The notes under the pieces: model-generated
Seen by the model: only the letters and a program-made list of their open reading frames with translations
The model's database searches: none
What the model was told of the DNA's origin: nothing
NCBI GenBank assembly: GCA_016791265.1
Contig: JAEUMY010000023.1
Coordinates: 434,001-498,000 of the forward strand
From: Betaproteobacteria bacterium
GTDB lineage: Bacteria; Pseudomonadota; Gammaproteobacteria; Burkholderiales; Usitatibacteraceae
Direction of reading: 5' to 3'
Length of the DNA: 64,000 nucleotides
Program-made: the position numbers and the translations under genes
Shown: one piece after another, positions 1 to 7,982 of the stretch
How the letters are laid out: the number at the start of each line of letters is the position of its first letter
How positions within the stretch are numbered: the first letter of the stretch is position 1

Positions 1-2
1 AG

Positions 3-662
3 CCGGCGCCTGCCCGGGTGGAGCTCATTCATTGCAATGGGTGCAGCCGTTGCGCCGCCGACTGTCCCTTCGGGGCCATCCGAATGGTCCCGCGCACAGA
101 CGGTGGCATGCATGCGCAGCAGGCCGCTGTCGACGATGAGCTGTGTGTCGCATGCGGAATCTGCGTTGGCGCCTGCCCCTCTTCCACTCCGTTTCGCCGC
201 ATCGAGGATCTGGTCTCTGGCATCGAGCTGCCTGAACAACCCATCGGGCGGCTGCGTCAGACGTTGCGAGAAGTCCTGAAGAGCCGGGCGCCTGGAAGCA
301 TGGTGCTTGTCTGTCGCTGCCGCCACAGCCCAGGCGGTTCGCAAGCGCCCGACCCATCCATGTTGTCCATCGAGGTCGAATGCCTCGGCATGTTGCCGCC
401 TTCGTTCCTCGACTTCGCGTTGCGCCAGGGTTTGGCTGGCGCCGTTCTGGCGGGGTGTGAGGGCGGCAACTGCGAATTCAGGCTGGGCGATCGCTGGACC
501 CTCGATCGAATCGCGGGTCGACGTGCGCCGCGCCTGCGGCGTAATGTCGCGCGCGAGCGAATCATCTCGCTCGCACGGCAAGACGACGAAGCATCCATTC
601 GCAACGCGGTCGATGAACTGCTGCGCCACCCAATGCACGACCAACCCGGAGATGCCAGATGA
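3..662 (+). CDS. 4Fe-4S / HdrF (MvhD)-type iron-sulfur protein, 5' end outside window
   Basis: The frame is open to the left edge of the window, so the gene probably starts upstream; an internal GTG at 18 is the first possible start here. Two CxxCxxCxxxCP motifs near the N-terminus of the visible part (CNGCSRCAADCP and CVACGICVGACP) bind two [4Fe-4S] clusters. The following 130 residues look like the MvhD/HdrF delta-subunit domain of hydrogenase/heterodisulfide reductase electron-transfer proteins, with VCRC, EC and GCEGGNC cysteines. It would pass electrons between a soluble or membrane donor and its partner. The stop codon overlaps the next start by 4 bp (ATGA), so it is translationally coupled to the heme-copper subunit. 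The donor is unknown. A fused membrane domain upstream of the window edge is possible. Confidence 0.75.
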   Translation, partial: PAPARVELIHCNGCSRCAADCPFGAIRMVPRTDGGMHAQQAAVDDELCVACGICVGACPSSTPFRRIEDLVSGIELPEQPIGRLRQTLREVLKSRAPGSMVLVCRCRHSPGGSQAPDPSMLSIEVECLGMLPPSFLDFALRQGLAGAVLAGCEGGNCEFRLGDRWTLDRIAGRRAPRLRRNVARERIISLARQDDEASIRNAVDELLRHPMHDQPGDAR

Positions 663-2089
663 TCTCGCTGACACGCCCCCGCTCTTTGGCGCCAGGCAAC
701 GCCGGTGCCAGACCATTTTCCACCCAGAACGCATGTCCAAAGTTCGAGCTTGCTCTGCCCGCCGATGCCAGGCGCGCATTGACCGCGGCGTGGCTCGGTC
801 TGGCGCTGGGCGCTTTGCTTGCCTCGGGCCTGTTCTCTATTCTGCTGGTGTTGTCGCGGACGCCTCAGCTTCAGTCGCTGTTCCCGGTGGCGGACTTTTT
901 TCACGTCGCCCTGGTCGTGCATGTCGATCTCTCTGTGCTGGTGTGGTTTCTGGCCTTCGGCGGCGCCTTGTGGTCGATGAGCGGCGGGCTGCGGGGGCTT
1001 CGCGTCGCCTGGGTCGCCTTTTCACTGGCCACGGCTGGGACCGGCGTGATGATGCTGTCCGCGTTCATCGAACATGCCCCGCCCGTCATGGCCAACTATG
1101 TACCGGTGCTGGATGGGCCGATGTTCATCACAGGCCTGATGCTGTTCGGCGGCGGCGTCGTGCTGTTGTGCGTTCGCTCCATGGCCGCTGTGCGCCCCAT
1201 CAGTCTGTCGCTGGATGGCGAGGGCGCGCTGCGCTTTGGCCTGAACGCGGCGATGGTGTCCACCTGTGTGGCCGCGCTGGCGTTTGTCGTTTCGTGGTGG
1301 CAACTACCGCCGGGCCTTGACACGCGCGTGTACTACGAACTGATGTTCTGGGGCGGCGGTCACGTGCTGCAATTCACCTACACGCTTCTCATGCTGGTGG
1401 GCTGGGTTTGGCTGGCCTCGGCGTTGGGATCGCCGTTTCCGCTGTCGCCACGCGTGGTCACCGTCCTGTTTGCCATTGCGCTGATCGCGGCTTTTCTGAC
1501 GCCCGTGACTTACGCCGCCTATGCGGTGACGTCCGTCGAGCACCATCGCGCCCAGACGCTGCTCATGCGCTTTGGCGGTGGCATCGTCATCGCCCCCATC
1601 GCATTCGCCCTCGCGGTGGCGCTTTGGCGTCAGCAGGTCGTGTCTGCATCGGGCGCGCCACTGCGGGCGTGCCTCATCGCATCACTTGGGCTTTTCGCGG
1701 TTGGCGGGATCATCGGCTTCATGATTTCCGGCAGCAACGTGAAAATCCCCGCGCACTATCACGGCTGCATCGTGGGCGTCACACTCGCGATGATGGGCAT
1801 GACTTACCGCGTGCTGCCGCTCTTCGGCTTTGCCGCCCCCGCATCGCGTCTCGCAGCCTGGCAACCTGCCATCTACGGAGTGGGTCAGCTCATGCACATC
1901 GTCGGTCTGGTCTGGTCAGGCGGCTATGGCGTGCAGCGGAAGGTGGCTGGCTCGGATCAGGTGTTACGTAGCACATCCGAAGTCGCCGGAATGGGCCTGA
2001 TGGGTCTGGGTGGGCTGGTGGCCATCGTGGGCGGCGTGCTCTTCGTGGTGGTGGTGGCGCAGTCCCTGCGCTCGGCCCGGCATCGCTGA
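659..2089 (+). CDS. divergent heme-copper oxidase/NO reductase-family subunit I
   Basis: A 476-residue polytopic membrane protein with about 12 hydrophobic segments. The histidine pattern of the heme-copper superfamily is visible: H82 or H88 (HVALVVHVDLS) for the low-spin heme, H235 (FWGGGHVLQF) and the pair H295-H296 (SVEHHR) for the non-heme metal, and H366/H368 (AHYHGC) for the two hemes. The residue four after H235 is Phe, so the cross-linked Tyr of A-type oxidases is absent; this fits a CcoN/NorB-like enzyme better than an aa3 oxidase. No subunit II or CcoO/NorC cytochrome is beside it. Its partners are the coupled iron-sulfur protein and a CtaA-like protein. Terminal O2 or NO reduction is inferred from family and from the Dnr and nir genes next door. 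Confidence 0.7.
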   Translation: MISLTRPRSLAPGNAGARPFSTQNACPKFELALPADARRALTAAWLGLALGALLASGLFSILLVLSRTPQLQSLFPVADFFHVALVVHVDLSVLVWFLAFGGALWSMSGGLRGLRVAWVAFSLATAGTGVMMLSAFIEHAPPVMANYVPVLDGPMFITGLMLFGGGVVLLCVRSMAAVRPISLSLDGEGALRFGLNAAMVSTCVAALAFVVSWWQLPPGLDTRVYYELMFWGGGHVLQFTYTLLMLVGWVWLASALGSPFPLSPRVVTVLFAIALIAAFLTPVTYAAYAVTSVEHHRAQTLLMRFGGGIVIAPIAFALAVALWRQQVVSASGAPLRACLIASLGLFAVGGIIGFMISGSNVKIPAHYHGCIVGVTLAMMGMTYRVLPLFGFAAPASRLAAWQPAIYGVGQLMHIVGLVWSGGYGVQRKVAGSDQVLRSTSEVAGMGLMGLGGLVAIVGGVLFVVVVAQSLRSARHR

Positions 2090-2090
2090 C

Positions 2091-2948
2091 ATGCCTCTTT
2101 CATCTTCTGCACGCGTGGTCAGCGAGACCGACGCCCACCCGGATCGGAGTGTGGCCATCATCGGTGCGACGGGTGTGCTGTGCGCGCTTGTCGTCCTGGC
2201 GACGAGTGCGACGCTACGGCTGGCTACTTCAATGGAGAGCGGATCCGCCGTCACGCAGCTTGCCGTCGCTGTCGAGAACCCGGTGCGGCTCCTTCATCGT
2301 GTCGCGGCCATGGCGATCAGCGGGCTCTCCCTCTGGGCATTCGTAGTGGCACTTCGTGGCCGCAAACACACTCGCGCGAGCAAGACTCGGTTCCAGATGG
2401 CCGGCACACTATTGCTGCTGACCATCTTTCTCTCCATCCTGGGGCCTTTCACGCCAGGCTATCGCATCGATGCCATCACGGTCGGCAATGTCACCGGTGG
2501 CGTGGCGCTGGTGCTCGTCTTCCAGGCATGGTGGATGTCGGGTCAGGCAGGGAGCGGTCCAACCGCAATGCGGCCCACGTCTGCGAAACTCGCAATGTGT
2601 GTTTTCGCGGCACAGATTTCCTTGGGTGCTCTGGTGAGCGCCCAGGCCATGACACAACGCTTCGGCTGGCTCCTGCCTCACATCGGCGGCGCGATAGTTC
2701 TGATTGGCTGCACAGTGTTCTGGCACATGACTTCTTCGGAGTCGGGGCTTGCCCGACGCAGGCTGATACTGGGCCTTGTCCTGATGCATGTTCAAGCGGC
2801 GGGCGGTATCGCGCTCGCCCTGCTTGCCGAGCGCCCGCTTGGGTTGGCTGTGGCGCACGCGATGTTGTCCCCGCTGATCGGCATGGTGTTGCTTGGGGCA
2901 TGGCTTGCGCGGGATGGAGGTCTCGAAACGCTTCGCGATGATGCATAA
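2091..2948 (+). CDS. COX15/CtaA-like integral membrane protein
   Basis: A 285-residue membrane protein with about eight hydrophobic segments, following the heme-copper subunit by one base. The ATG at 2091 is used because it sits directly after the upstream stop. Histidine-bearing helices (for example LLHRVAAMAISG near residue 65 and LLPHIGG in the second half) and the overall layout resemble heme A synthase (COX15/CtaA), which modifies heme O to heme A. As part of this three-gene unit it may instead be a heme b-binding quinol-facing subunit of the neighbouring enzyme. The similarity is weak in places, so the enzyme activity should not be assumed. Confidence 0.6.
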   Translation: MPLSSSARVVSETDAHPDRSVAIIGATGVLCALVVLATSATLRLATSMESGSAVTQLAVAVENPVRLLHRVAAMAISGLSLWAFVVALRGRKHTRASKTRFQMAGTLLLLTIFLSILGPFTPGYRIDAITVGNVTGGVALVLVFQAWWMSGQAGSGPTAMRPTSAKLAMCVFAAQISLGALVSAQAMTQRFGWLLPHIGGAIVLIGCTVFWHMTSSESGLARRRLILGLVLMHVQAAGGIALALLAERPLGLAVAHAMLSPLIGMVLLGAWLARDGGLETLRDDA

Positions 2949-2952
2949 TTCC

Positions 2953-2966
2953 CCGCAGTCCTGCGG
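2953..2966. other. short hairpin between the CtaA-like gene and dnr
   Basis: CCGCAG, two bases, CTGCGG: a short perfect inverted repeat just after the CtaA-like stop codon. There is no T-run, so it is not a convincing intrinsic terminator. Confidence 0.35.
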
Positions 2967-3011
2967 CGGGCCACCTGTGCCGCCTACTCACATCACTGCT
3001 GCGGAGTCTTC

Positions 3012-3707
3012 TTGACGCACCCTGACATTCCGGTCCACGACTTTCTGGCAAATATCCCGCTGTTGCGTGACGCCACGGCGGAAGAGGTCGACCGCATGGC
3101 TGCGGGTACGCGTCGCGTCTATGCGCAAAAGGGAGAGGCGCTTTTCCGGCGGGGGGACACATGCGAAGGTTTCTGGATCATTCTCTACGGCCAGGTGAAG
3201 CTGTCGATCACGTCACCGGCCGGCGTGGAAAAGGTCATTGAAATCGTTGGGCCGGGGATGACCTTCGGTGAGGCGATCATGTTCATGGACGTGCCGTACG
3301 TCGTCAGCGCTGGAGTGCTCGCCGACTCACTCTTGCTGCACGTTTCAAAGCACACGGTATACCAGGAGCTTGAGAACAATACGGGCTTCGCCAAGAAGAT
3401 GCTGGCCGGCTTGAGCCGCCGTCTGCACGGGCTCATTCGTGACGTTGAGTCCTATTCGCTGCGCTCCGGCACGGAGCGTGTCATCGGATACCTGATGCGC
3501 ATAGACACCAGCGAGCACAACGACGAGAACGACAGAACCGAGATCACCTTGCCGACCAGCAAAGTCACCATCGCCTCCCGGCTCAATCTCACCCCGGAGC
3601 ACTTCTCGCGCATCTTGCACGACCTGGTTGCATCGGGACTGATCGAGCTTCAGGGAAGGAGAGTGATCATTCCTAGCGTGAAGAAGCTGCTTCAGATCGA
3701 TGGCTGA
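3012..3707 (+). CDS. dnr: CRP/FNR-family regulator, Dnr/Nnr type
   Basis: A 231-residue regulator with an N-terminal cyclic-nucleotide-binding-like beta roll (residues about 15-130, RRGDTCEGFWIILYGQVKL) and a C-terminal winged helix (about 165-225, TSKVTIASRLNLTPEHFSRIL as recognition region). Only one cysteine is present, so it lacks the N-terminal cysteine set that holds the [4Fe-4S] cluster of Fnr; this matches Dnr/NnrR-type regulators, which respond to NO. It lies directly beside the nir cluster, so it is the likely activator of nirS transcription. The start is taken as TTG at 3012, which gives MTHPDIPV; no better ATG is available, and the start is therefore uncertain. Confidence 0.8.
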   Translation: MTHPDIPVHDFLANIPLLRDATAEEVDRMAAGTRRVYAQKGEALFRRGDTCEGFWIILYGQVKLSITSPAGVEKVIEIVGPGMTFGEAIMFMDVPYVVSAGVLADSLLLHVSKHTVYQELENNTGFAKKMLAGLSRRLHGLIRDVESYSLRSGTERVIGYLMRIDTSEHNDENDRTEITLPTSKVTIASRLNLTPEHFSRILHDLVASGLIELQGRRVIIPSVKKLLQIDG

Positions 3708-3710
3708 GAA

Positions 3711-3740
3711 CGTGGCCGCTCATTTGTAGATGCGGCCACG
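3711..3740. terminator. candidate hairpin between convergent dnr and cytochrome c genes
   Basis: Nine-base perfect inverted repeat (CGTGGCCGC at 3711 and GCGGCCACG at 3732) with a 12-base loop, placed after dnr and before the end of the convergent cytochrome gene. No clear T-run follows, so termination is only likely from position. Confidence 0.4.
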
Positions 3741-3811
3741 CCGCATCCACCCCGAGCGTAACTCGGAAACCGGAGATGGGGTCCCGAGTAAGGGTGGAGA
3801 CTTCCGATGCA

Positions 3812-4141
3812 CTATAGCGTGAGGATCCACGCCACCAGCTTTTTCGTGTCCTCGTCAGTGATCTTTTCCTTCGGGTTCGGCGGCATGGGCACCGGTCCCC
3901 AGACGCCACCACCTCCCGTACGCACTTTCTTCTCGAGCGTGGCGGCGGCGTTCTTGTCGGCCTTGTATTTCTTGGCGATGTCCTTGTAGGCAGGCCCCAC
4001 GAGTTTCTTGTCGGGATGGTGGCAGGCGATGCATGCGCCTTTGGTCATGATGTCGTTGGCCTGCTTGGCATCCAGCGCCTGTGCGCCGGCCGGAAGTGCG
4101 ACGCCCGCTGCGAGCGTGATTGCGATCAAGTTGCGTTTCAT
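3812..4141 (-). CDS. small class I cytochrome c (c551/NirM-like)
   Basis: A 109-residue secreted monoheme cytochrome. It has a signal peptide ending near QALDA, a CIACH heme site, and a methionine in GPVPMPPNP as the sixth ligand, as in cytochromes c551/c552. In denitrifiers this class donates electrons to cytochrome cd1 nitrite reductase in the periplasm. It is the last gene of the minus-strand nir cluster, 21 bp after nirS copy 1, and has a GGAG ribosome-binding site upstream of the ATG. The family assignment is firm; the role as NirS donor is inferred from position. Confidence 0.85.
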   Translation of the reverse strand: MKRNLIAITLAAGVALPAGAQALDAKQANDIMTKGACIACHHPDKKLVGPAYKDIAKKYKADKNAAATLEKKVRTGGGGVWGPVPMPPNPKEKITDEDTKKLVAWILTL

Positions 4142-4162
4142 TTAGGCGTCTCCTGTGTCGTG

Positions 4163-5902
4163 TCAATAGACATCGTGCTGTGTGTTGAATACATTGAAGT
4201 GCCCGGTGGGCGTGACCAGGCGCGGATCTTTGATGACAGCCTTCAGCTTCAGGGTCTTGTCGTCGACAATGACGAGCGCGGACTGTTGGTTCTTGGCACT
4301 CCACACACTGAACCAGACTTCGTCCCCCGCCTTGTTGAACTCCGGTTGAACCACGCGCTTGGCGCCGTCCGTCACCCCCGCCCATTCGGCGATGGGGAGC
4401 ACCTTGAATCCCTTCTCCGGCGCCTTGACGTCGAACACAGCGATGGTCTGGCTGATTTTGGGATCGGGGTTCAACGGCGTGTCGACATAGAGGTGGGTCG
4501 ACTTTGGGTGGGTCTTCAGGAACAACGATCCGCCACCCTGTCCCTTGAGTTGCGCAACCATCTTCCAGGCATGTGCCTTGTTTTTCACGGGATCGGTGCC
4601 GATCAGCGCGACCGTTTCGTCGCCCAAATGCCCTGTCGCCCACACCGGCCCGTACTTCGGATGAATGAAATTCGCGCCACGTCCGGGATGGGGAATGCTG
4701 CCTACATCGACCAGTGCGGTGCGTTTCCCGGTCTTGGCATCGACCACGGCGATCTTGTTGGACTGATTGGCCGCAACCATCATGTAGCGCTTGCTTGAGT
4801 CCCAGCCGCCATCGTGAAGGAAGCGTGCGGCGGGGACTTCAGTGATCGACAGGTTGTCGATGTCGCTGTAGTTGACCAGCAGGATCTTGCCGGTCTCTTT
4901 CACGTTGACCAGGAACTCGGGTTTGAAGTGCGATGCGACGATGGCCGCCACGCGTGGCTCCGGGTGGTACTCCTGCGTGTCGACCGTCATGCCTCTTGTC
5001 GAGACCACTTTTCTTGGCTCCAGCGTATCGCCATTCATGATCACGAACTGCGGCGGCCAGTAGGAACCCGCGATGGCGTACTTGTCTTCATATCCTTTGA
5101 ACTTCGAGGTATCGACGCTGCGCGCCTCGAGTCCCACGCGAATCTCGGCCACGTTGTCCGGCTTCTCCATCCAGAGGTCAATCAGGTTGATCTTCGCATC
5201 GCGACCGATCACATAGAGATAGCGGCCCGACGCGGACATGCGTGAAATGTGCACCGCGTAGCCGGTCTTGATGATGTTGATGATTTTCTTCGTGTCGCCG
5301 TCGATGAGCGCGACTTCGCCAGTGTCCCGCAGGGTTGTGGAGAATAGATTCTCGAGGTTGTACGGGTTGAGCTTCTTCTTTGGCCGCTTGTCCGGCGGCA
5401 CGATCACTTTCCAGGTCGCTTTCATCTCCGGCAGGCCGAATTCCGGCGGCGTCGGCGGCTCCTGTTGCACGTAGCGGGCCATCAGGTCGACTTCTTCGTC
5501 CGTCATCTCGCCCGAGGTGCCCCAATTCGGCATGCCTGCGGGTGATCCATATTTGATGAACACCTTCAGGTATTCGGTCCCGCTGGCCAGTGTCTTGTCC
5601 GTGGTCAGCGGCTTCCCGGTCGCGCCTTTGCGCAGCACGCCATGGCAGCCGGCGCAGCGCTCGAAGTACATGCGCCTGCCCTTGTCGAACTCCGCCTTGG
5701 TCATCGGAGGCGCCTTGGGGTTCACATTCTGGTGCATGTCGGCATCCGCCAAAGGCGACGAGCCGGCCTGATACTGCACCTCGGCGGGCGTGACGCCTTT
5801 CTTGGTTGGATCTGTCGCAACAGGGGCGGTCTGGGCCCATGCCGCGCTTGCAATGGCCAGTAGCGACGCGCACGCCAGCGCGAACTGAAGTCCTCGATTC
5901 AT
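4163..5902 (-). CDS. nirS: cytochrome cd1 nitrite reductase NirS, copy 1
   Basis: A 579-residue periplasmic enzyme that reduces nitrite to NO. A signal peptide (about residues 1-24) is followed by a class I cytochrome c domain with CAGCH near residue 83 and an eight-bladed heme d1 propeller. The d1 axial histidine lies in GYAVHISR and the two distal active-site histidines lie in EYHPEPR and IPHPGRGANF; all are present. The C-terminus has the NirS ending TGHFNVFNTQHDVY. These argue for NirS rather than NirN, whose C-terminus differs. A second NirS lies five genes upstream in the same cluster at 8664-10376. Heme d1 synthesis genes are not in the window, so the cofactor must come from elsewhere in the genome. 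Confidence 0.92.
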   Translation of the reverse strand: MNRGLQFALACASLLAIASAAWAQTAPVATDPTKKGVTPAEVQYQAGSSPLADADMHQNVNPKAPPMTKAEFDKGRRMYFERCAGCHGVLRKGATGKPLTTDKTLASGTEYLKVFIKYGSPAGMPNWGTSGEMTDEEVDLMARYVQQEPPTPPEFGLPEMKATWKVIVPPDKRPKKKLNPYNLENLFSTTLRDTGEVALIDGDTKKIINIIKTGYAVHISRMSASGRYLYVIGRDAKINLIDLWMEKPDNVAEIRVGLEARSVDTSKFKGYEDKYAIAGSYWPPQFVIMNGDTLEPRKVVSTRGMTVDTQEYHPEPRVAAIVASHFKPEFLVNVKETGKILLVNYSDIDNLSITEVPAARFLHDGGWDSSKRYMMVAANQSNKIAVVDAKTGKRTALVDVGSIPHPGRGANFIHPKYGPVWATGHLGDETVALIGTDPVKNKAHAWKMVAQLKGQGGGSLFLKTHPKSTHLYVDTPLNPDPKISQTIAVFDVKAPEKGFKVLPIAEWAGVTDGAKRVVQPEFNKAGDEVWFSVWSAKNQQSALVIVDDKTLKLKAVIKDPRLVTPTGHFNVFNTQHDVY

Positions 5903-6025
5903 AGCTCCTCCGGGTCTCTTTCTTTTGATAAATATCGGGCCATCCCGCAGTCACCGGCCACGATTGAGAGCTTCGGCCGCCGGGAGAAGCATCGCCTTAA
6001 GTCATGCTAAGAAAGCGGGAAGTCG

Positions 6026-6715
6026 TCACTCGGAGGACTTCGGTGCGCTCAGTTCGATCAGGCGGTCATTTCTGAGATCCAGGTGCCAGCGCAGCACGCC
6101 CTGTTGATCCACCAGTTCCATGGATGGATCAGTGCCGCCACTCGCCGCCCGGCTCCTTCCGAGGTCAGGTTTGCCCTGGAGCGCGAACTGCCCAATGCGC
6201 CGCCTGACGTCCAGGTGCAGCAGCATCAGTGAGCATTGACCGACGGGCGAATCCACGCGGCAGCCCAGAACATATGCACCCGTCCCGTCAAGAACGAACT
6301 CGGGCAGCGGTGCATCAAGCCGCGTGCGCCGGACACCCAGATAGCCGCGCTCAGGAACCCCTTCGCCCATGCGGAAGTCATGGACCAGTCCCTGATACAA
6401 GTCTGGCGCCTTGGGGTCGATGGAAATCTCCCACACCTCGGGCAGTGCCTCGAAGCTGACAACAAAGCTTTGCCGAGTGGCGGCGAAGCACACCGTGGCG
6501 ACGCGCGAAGGGCGCTTGCCATCGGCCGCTGCGACCGGGATGCGTTTCAACACCTGGCCGGAGGTTGTGTCGACGATCTCCAATTTGTTGTGCCGCCCCT
6601 CGATCCTGAAGCCCTGGGCCTCCGGGCAGGCCGGACTGCGTCCGCCTTGAGCGGCAGCGACTCCACAACTCCACATGGCCAGGTGGATGAGCCAGCTAGC
6701 CAGTACACGTTTCAT
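6026..6715 (-). CDS. secreted protein of the nir cluster, possible partial beta-propeller
   Basis: A 229-residue protein with a signal peptide (MKRVLASWLIHLAMWSCGVAAAQ). I do not recognise a named family. Segments such as KLEIVDTTSGQVLKRIPV resemble single blades of YVTN or NirS/NirF-type propellers, but it is too short for a complete seven- or eight-bladed propeller. Three cysteines occur in the mature part. Its ATG overlaps the stop of the upstream cupredoxin gene (ATGA), so the two are translated together. Position suggests a periplasmic role in nitrite reductase assembly or electron transfer; that is inference only. Confidence 0.6.
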   Translation of the reverse strand: MKRVLASWLIHLAMWSCGVAAAQGGRSPACPEAQGFRIEGRHNKLEIVDTTSGQVLKRIPVAAADGKRPSRVATVCFAATRQSFVVSFEALPEVWEISIDPKAPDLYQGLVHDFRMGEGVPERGYLGVRRTRLDAPLPEFVLDGTGAYVLGCRVDSPVGQCSLMLLHLDVRRRIGQFALQGKPDLGRSRAASGGTDPSMELVDQQGVLRWHLDLRNDRLIELSAPKSSE

Positions 6716-7050
6716 TCCGAGACTTCAATCACTCCCTGCATTTCCGGGTGCGGGCCGCAGGTGTAGGCGTATCTGCCGGGCTTGTCGAAGCGCCTTTCCC
6801 ACGATTCACCCGGGAAGATCCGTTCGCTCTCGCTCGCCGCGGGCGAAGTGAACAGAATCGAGTGAGACACGCGCTTTTCCTTGTTGGTCCATCGCACCAC
6901 CGTGCCCGCCTTGATCTTGAGTGTGGCCGGCTGGTACTTGTAATCGAGGATTGCAATTTCGGCGCTCTCTGGTGCGGGCGCTGACGCCAAGGTCAGCGCT
7001 GCTCCAGAGACGGCGACCAGCGCAACCGCGAAAACAAGCGAAAGGCGCAT
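6712..7050 (-). CDS. plastocyanin-like blue copper protein (cupredoxin)
   Basis: A 112-residue secreted cupredoxin. The ATG at 7050 is chosen because it begins a good signal peptide (MRLSLVFAVALVAVSGAALT); an upstream open frame does not look coding. The type 1 copper ligands are visible: His in RVSHSILF, then Cys, His and Met in YTCGPHPEMQG near the C-terminus. Such proteins shuttle electrons in the periplasm and pseudoazurins can donate to nitrite reductase. Here it lies inside the nir cluster between a cytochrome and a propeller-like protein, so it is a plausible alternative donor to cytochrome c551. Confidence 0.8.
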   Translation of the reverse strand: MRLSLVFAVALVAVSGAALTLASAPAPESAEIAILDYKYQPATLKIKAGTVVRWTNKEKRVSHSILFTSPAASESERIFPGESWERRFDKPGRYAYTCGPHPEMQGVIEVSE

Positions 7051-7060
7051 CGCCGGGGTC

Positions 7061-7933
7061 CTAGTTCTTTGCCGCGGTGATATCGGCCTTCGCGTCGATA
7101 CCCAGCGTATAGCCCAACGAAACGTGGTGGAACCGGCCATGCGTGTGGTCATCATGGATGGCGAAGCCGAAGTTGACGGTCTTGCCCGCCGCCAATGCCA
7201 CGTCACCGTCACCGCCGGTCAGTTTCCGCACAAAGGTCACGACCCAATCGTCGCCTTTCTTTTCCCCTTTGGCCTCGACCAGCGCCTTGCCGCCATCCAT
7301 GACCCGCTTGTCGGCCACATGTCCGTCGAACTTGCCGCCCTTGCTGACCCATTGGACCAGGTCGTAGTACTTGCCCGATGCGACGCTGCCCTCCTTCACA
7401 TACTTGGTCTTCTTGTCATCCTTGGCGTCAGGCATGGTGCGGGCATCGGCGTGGCAGGTCTCCCAGCATCCGGACAGGTTGGCGCCAGGCACCTTGTTGT
7501 CTTCAAGCATGAAGGCCAGCTTGACGGCGTTGTCCTTGTCCATCTTTTCGGCGCCACCGGGCGGCTGTTTCCAGGAAAAGCGCAAATACAGATTCGTGCC
7601 GTCGTGTGCGGCCTGGACGTTGACCGGAATGCTTCCAGCCTTGCCCTTGATCGGCTTGGGTTCGATCTTCTGTCCGCTCGCGATCTTCTTGCCCATGTCG
7701 GCGGCCTCGTCGTGGTGGCAGCTCGCACACGACTCGCCCTTTCTCAGCGCGCGCGCGCCGCCGTGCTCGGAGCCTTTGGTGATCCACTCAAGCGGAGATA
7801 CGCCCGGATAGAAGAGGGTGATCTTCTTGGCCGGAACTTTGCTCCAGTCCGGCGCAGCGGCAGTGGCATTGGCCGTGAGGCAGCAGGCGGAAGCCAATGC
7901 GGTGAGCAAACTCAGTTTTGACATGCGCGTCAT
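7061..7933 (-). CDS. periplasmic multiheme/heme-binding cytochrome, ethylbenzene dehydrogenase gamma-like domain
   Basis: A 290-residue secreted protein; ATG at 7933 has a GGAG site upstream, an earlier ATG at 7945 does not. It has one standard heme c site (CASCH) and one unusual site with three spacer residues (CWETCH, a CX3CH motif). The rest looks like the beta-sandwich heme-binding domain of cytochrome c-552/DMSO reductase-type gamma subunits (NVQAAHDGTNLYLRFSWKQP, later FGFAIHDDHTHGRFHHVSLG). It probably carries electrons between the adjacent NapC/NirT quinol dehydrogenase and periplasmic reductases. It is co-directional with nirT, with 49 bp between the nirT stop and this ATG. Confidence 0.75.
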   Translation of the reverse strand: MTRMSKLSLLTALASACCLTANATAAAPDWSKVPAKKITLFYPGVSPLEWITKGSEHGGARALRKGESCASCHHDEAADMGKKIASGQKIEPKPIKGKAGSIPVNVQAAHDGTNLYLRFSWKQPPGGAEKMDKDNAVKLAFMLEDNKVPGANLSGCWETCHADARTMPDAKDDKKTKYVKEGSVASGKYYDLVQWVSKGGKFDGHVADKRVMDGGKALVEAKGEKKGDDWVVTFVRKLTGGDGDVALAAGKTVNFGFAIHDDHTHGRFHHVSLGYTLGIDAKADITAAKN

Positions 7934-7982
7934 GATCTTCTCCATGGGGATCTGGTGCGGCGCACTGGCGGCGCCAGCTGAT

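Noticed and set aside
3012..3707. Calling the regulator Fnr (oxygen-sensing, iron-sulfur)
   Set aside because: Only one cysteine is present, so the iron-sulfur cluster cannot form in the usual way; a Dnr/Nnr type is more likely.
5925..5938. TTGATAAATATCGG, an 8 of 10 match to an FNR/Dnr box just upstream of nirS copy 1
   Set aside because: It lies only 22 bp before the ATG, so a class II transcript start would fall inside the gene. I do not call it as an operator.
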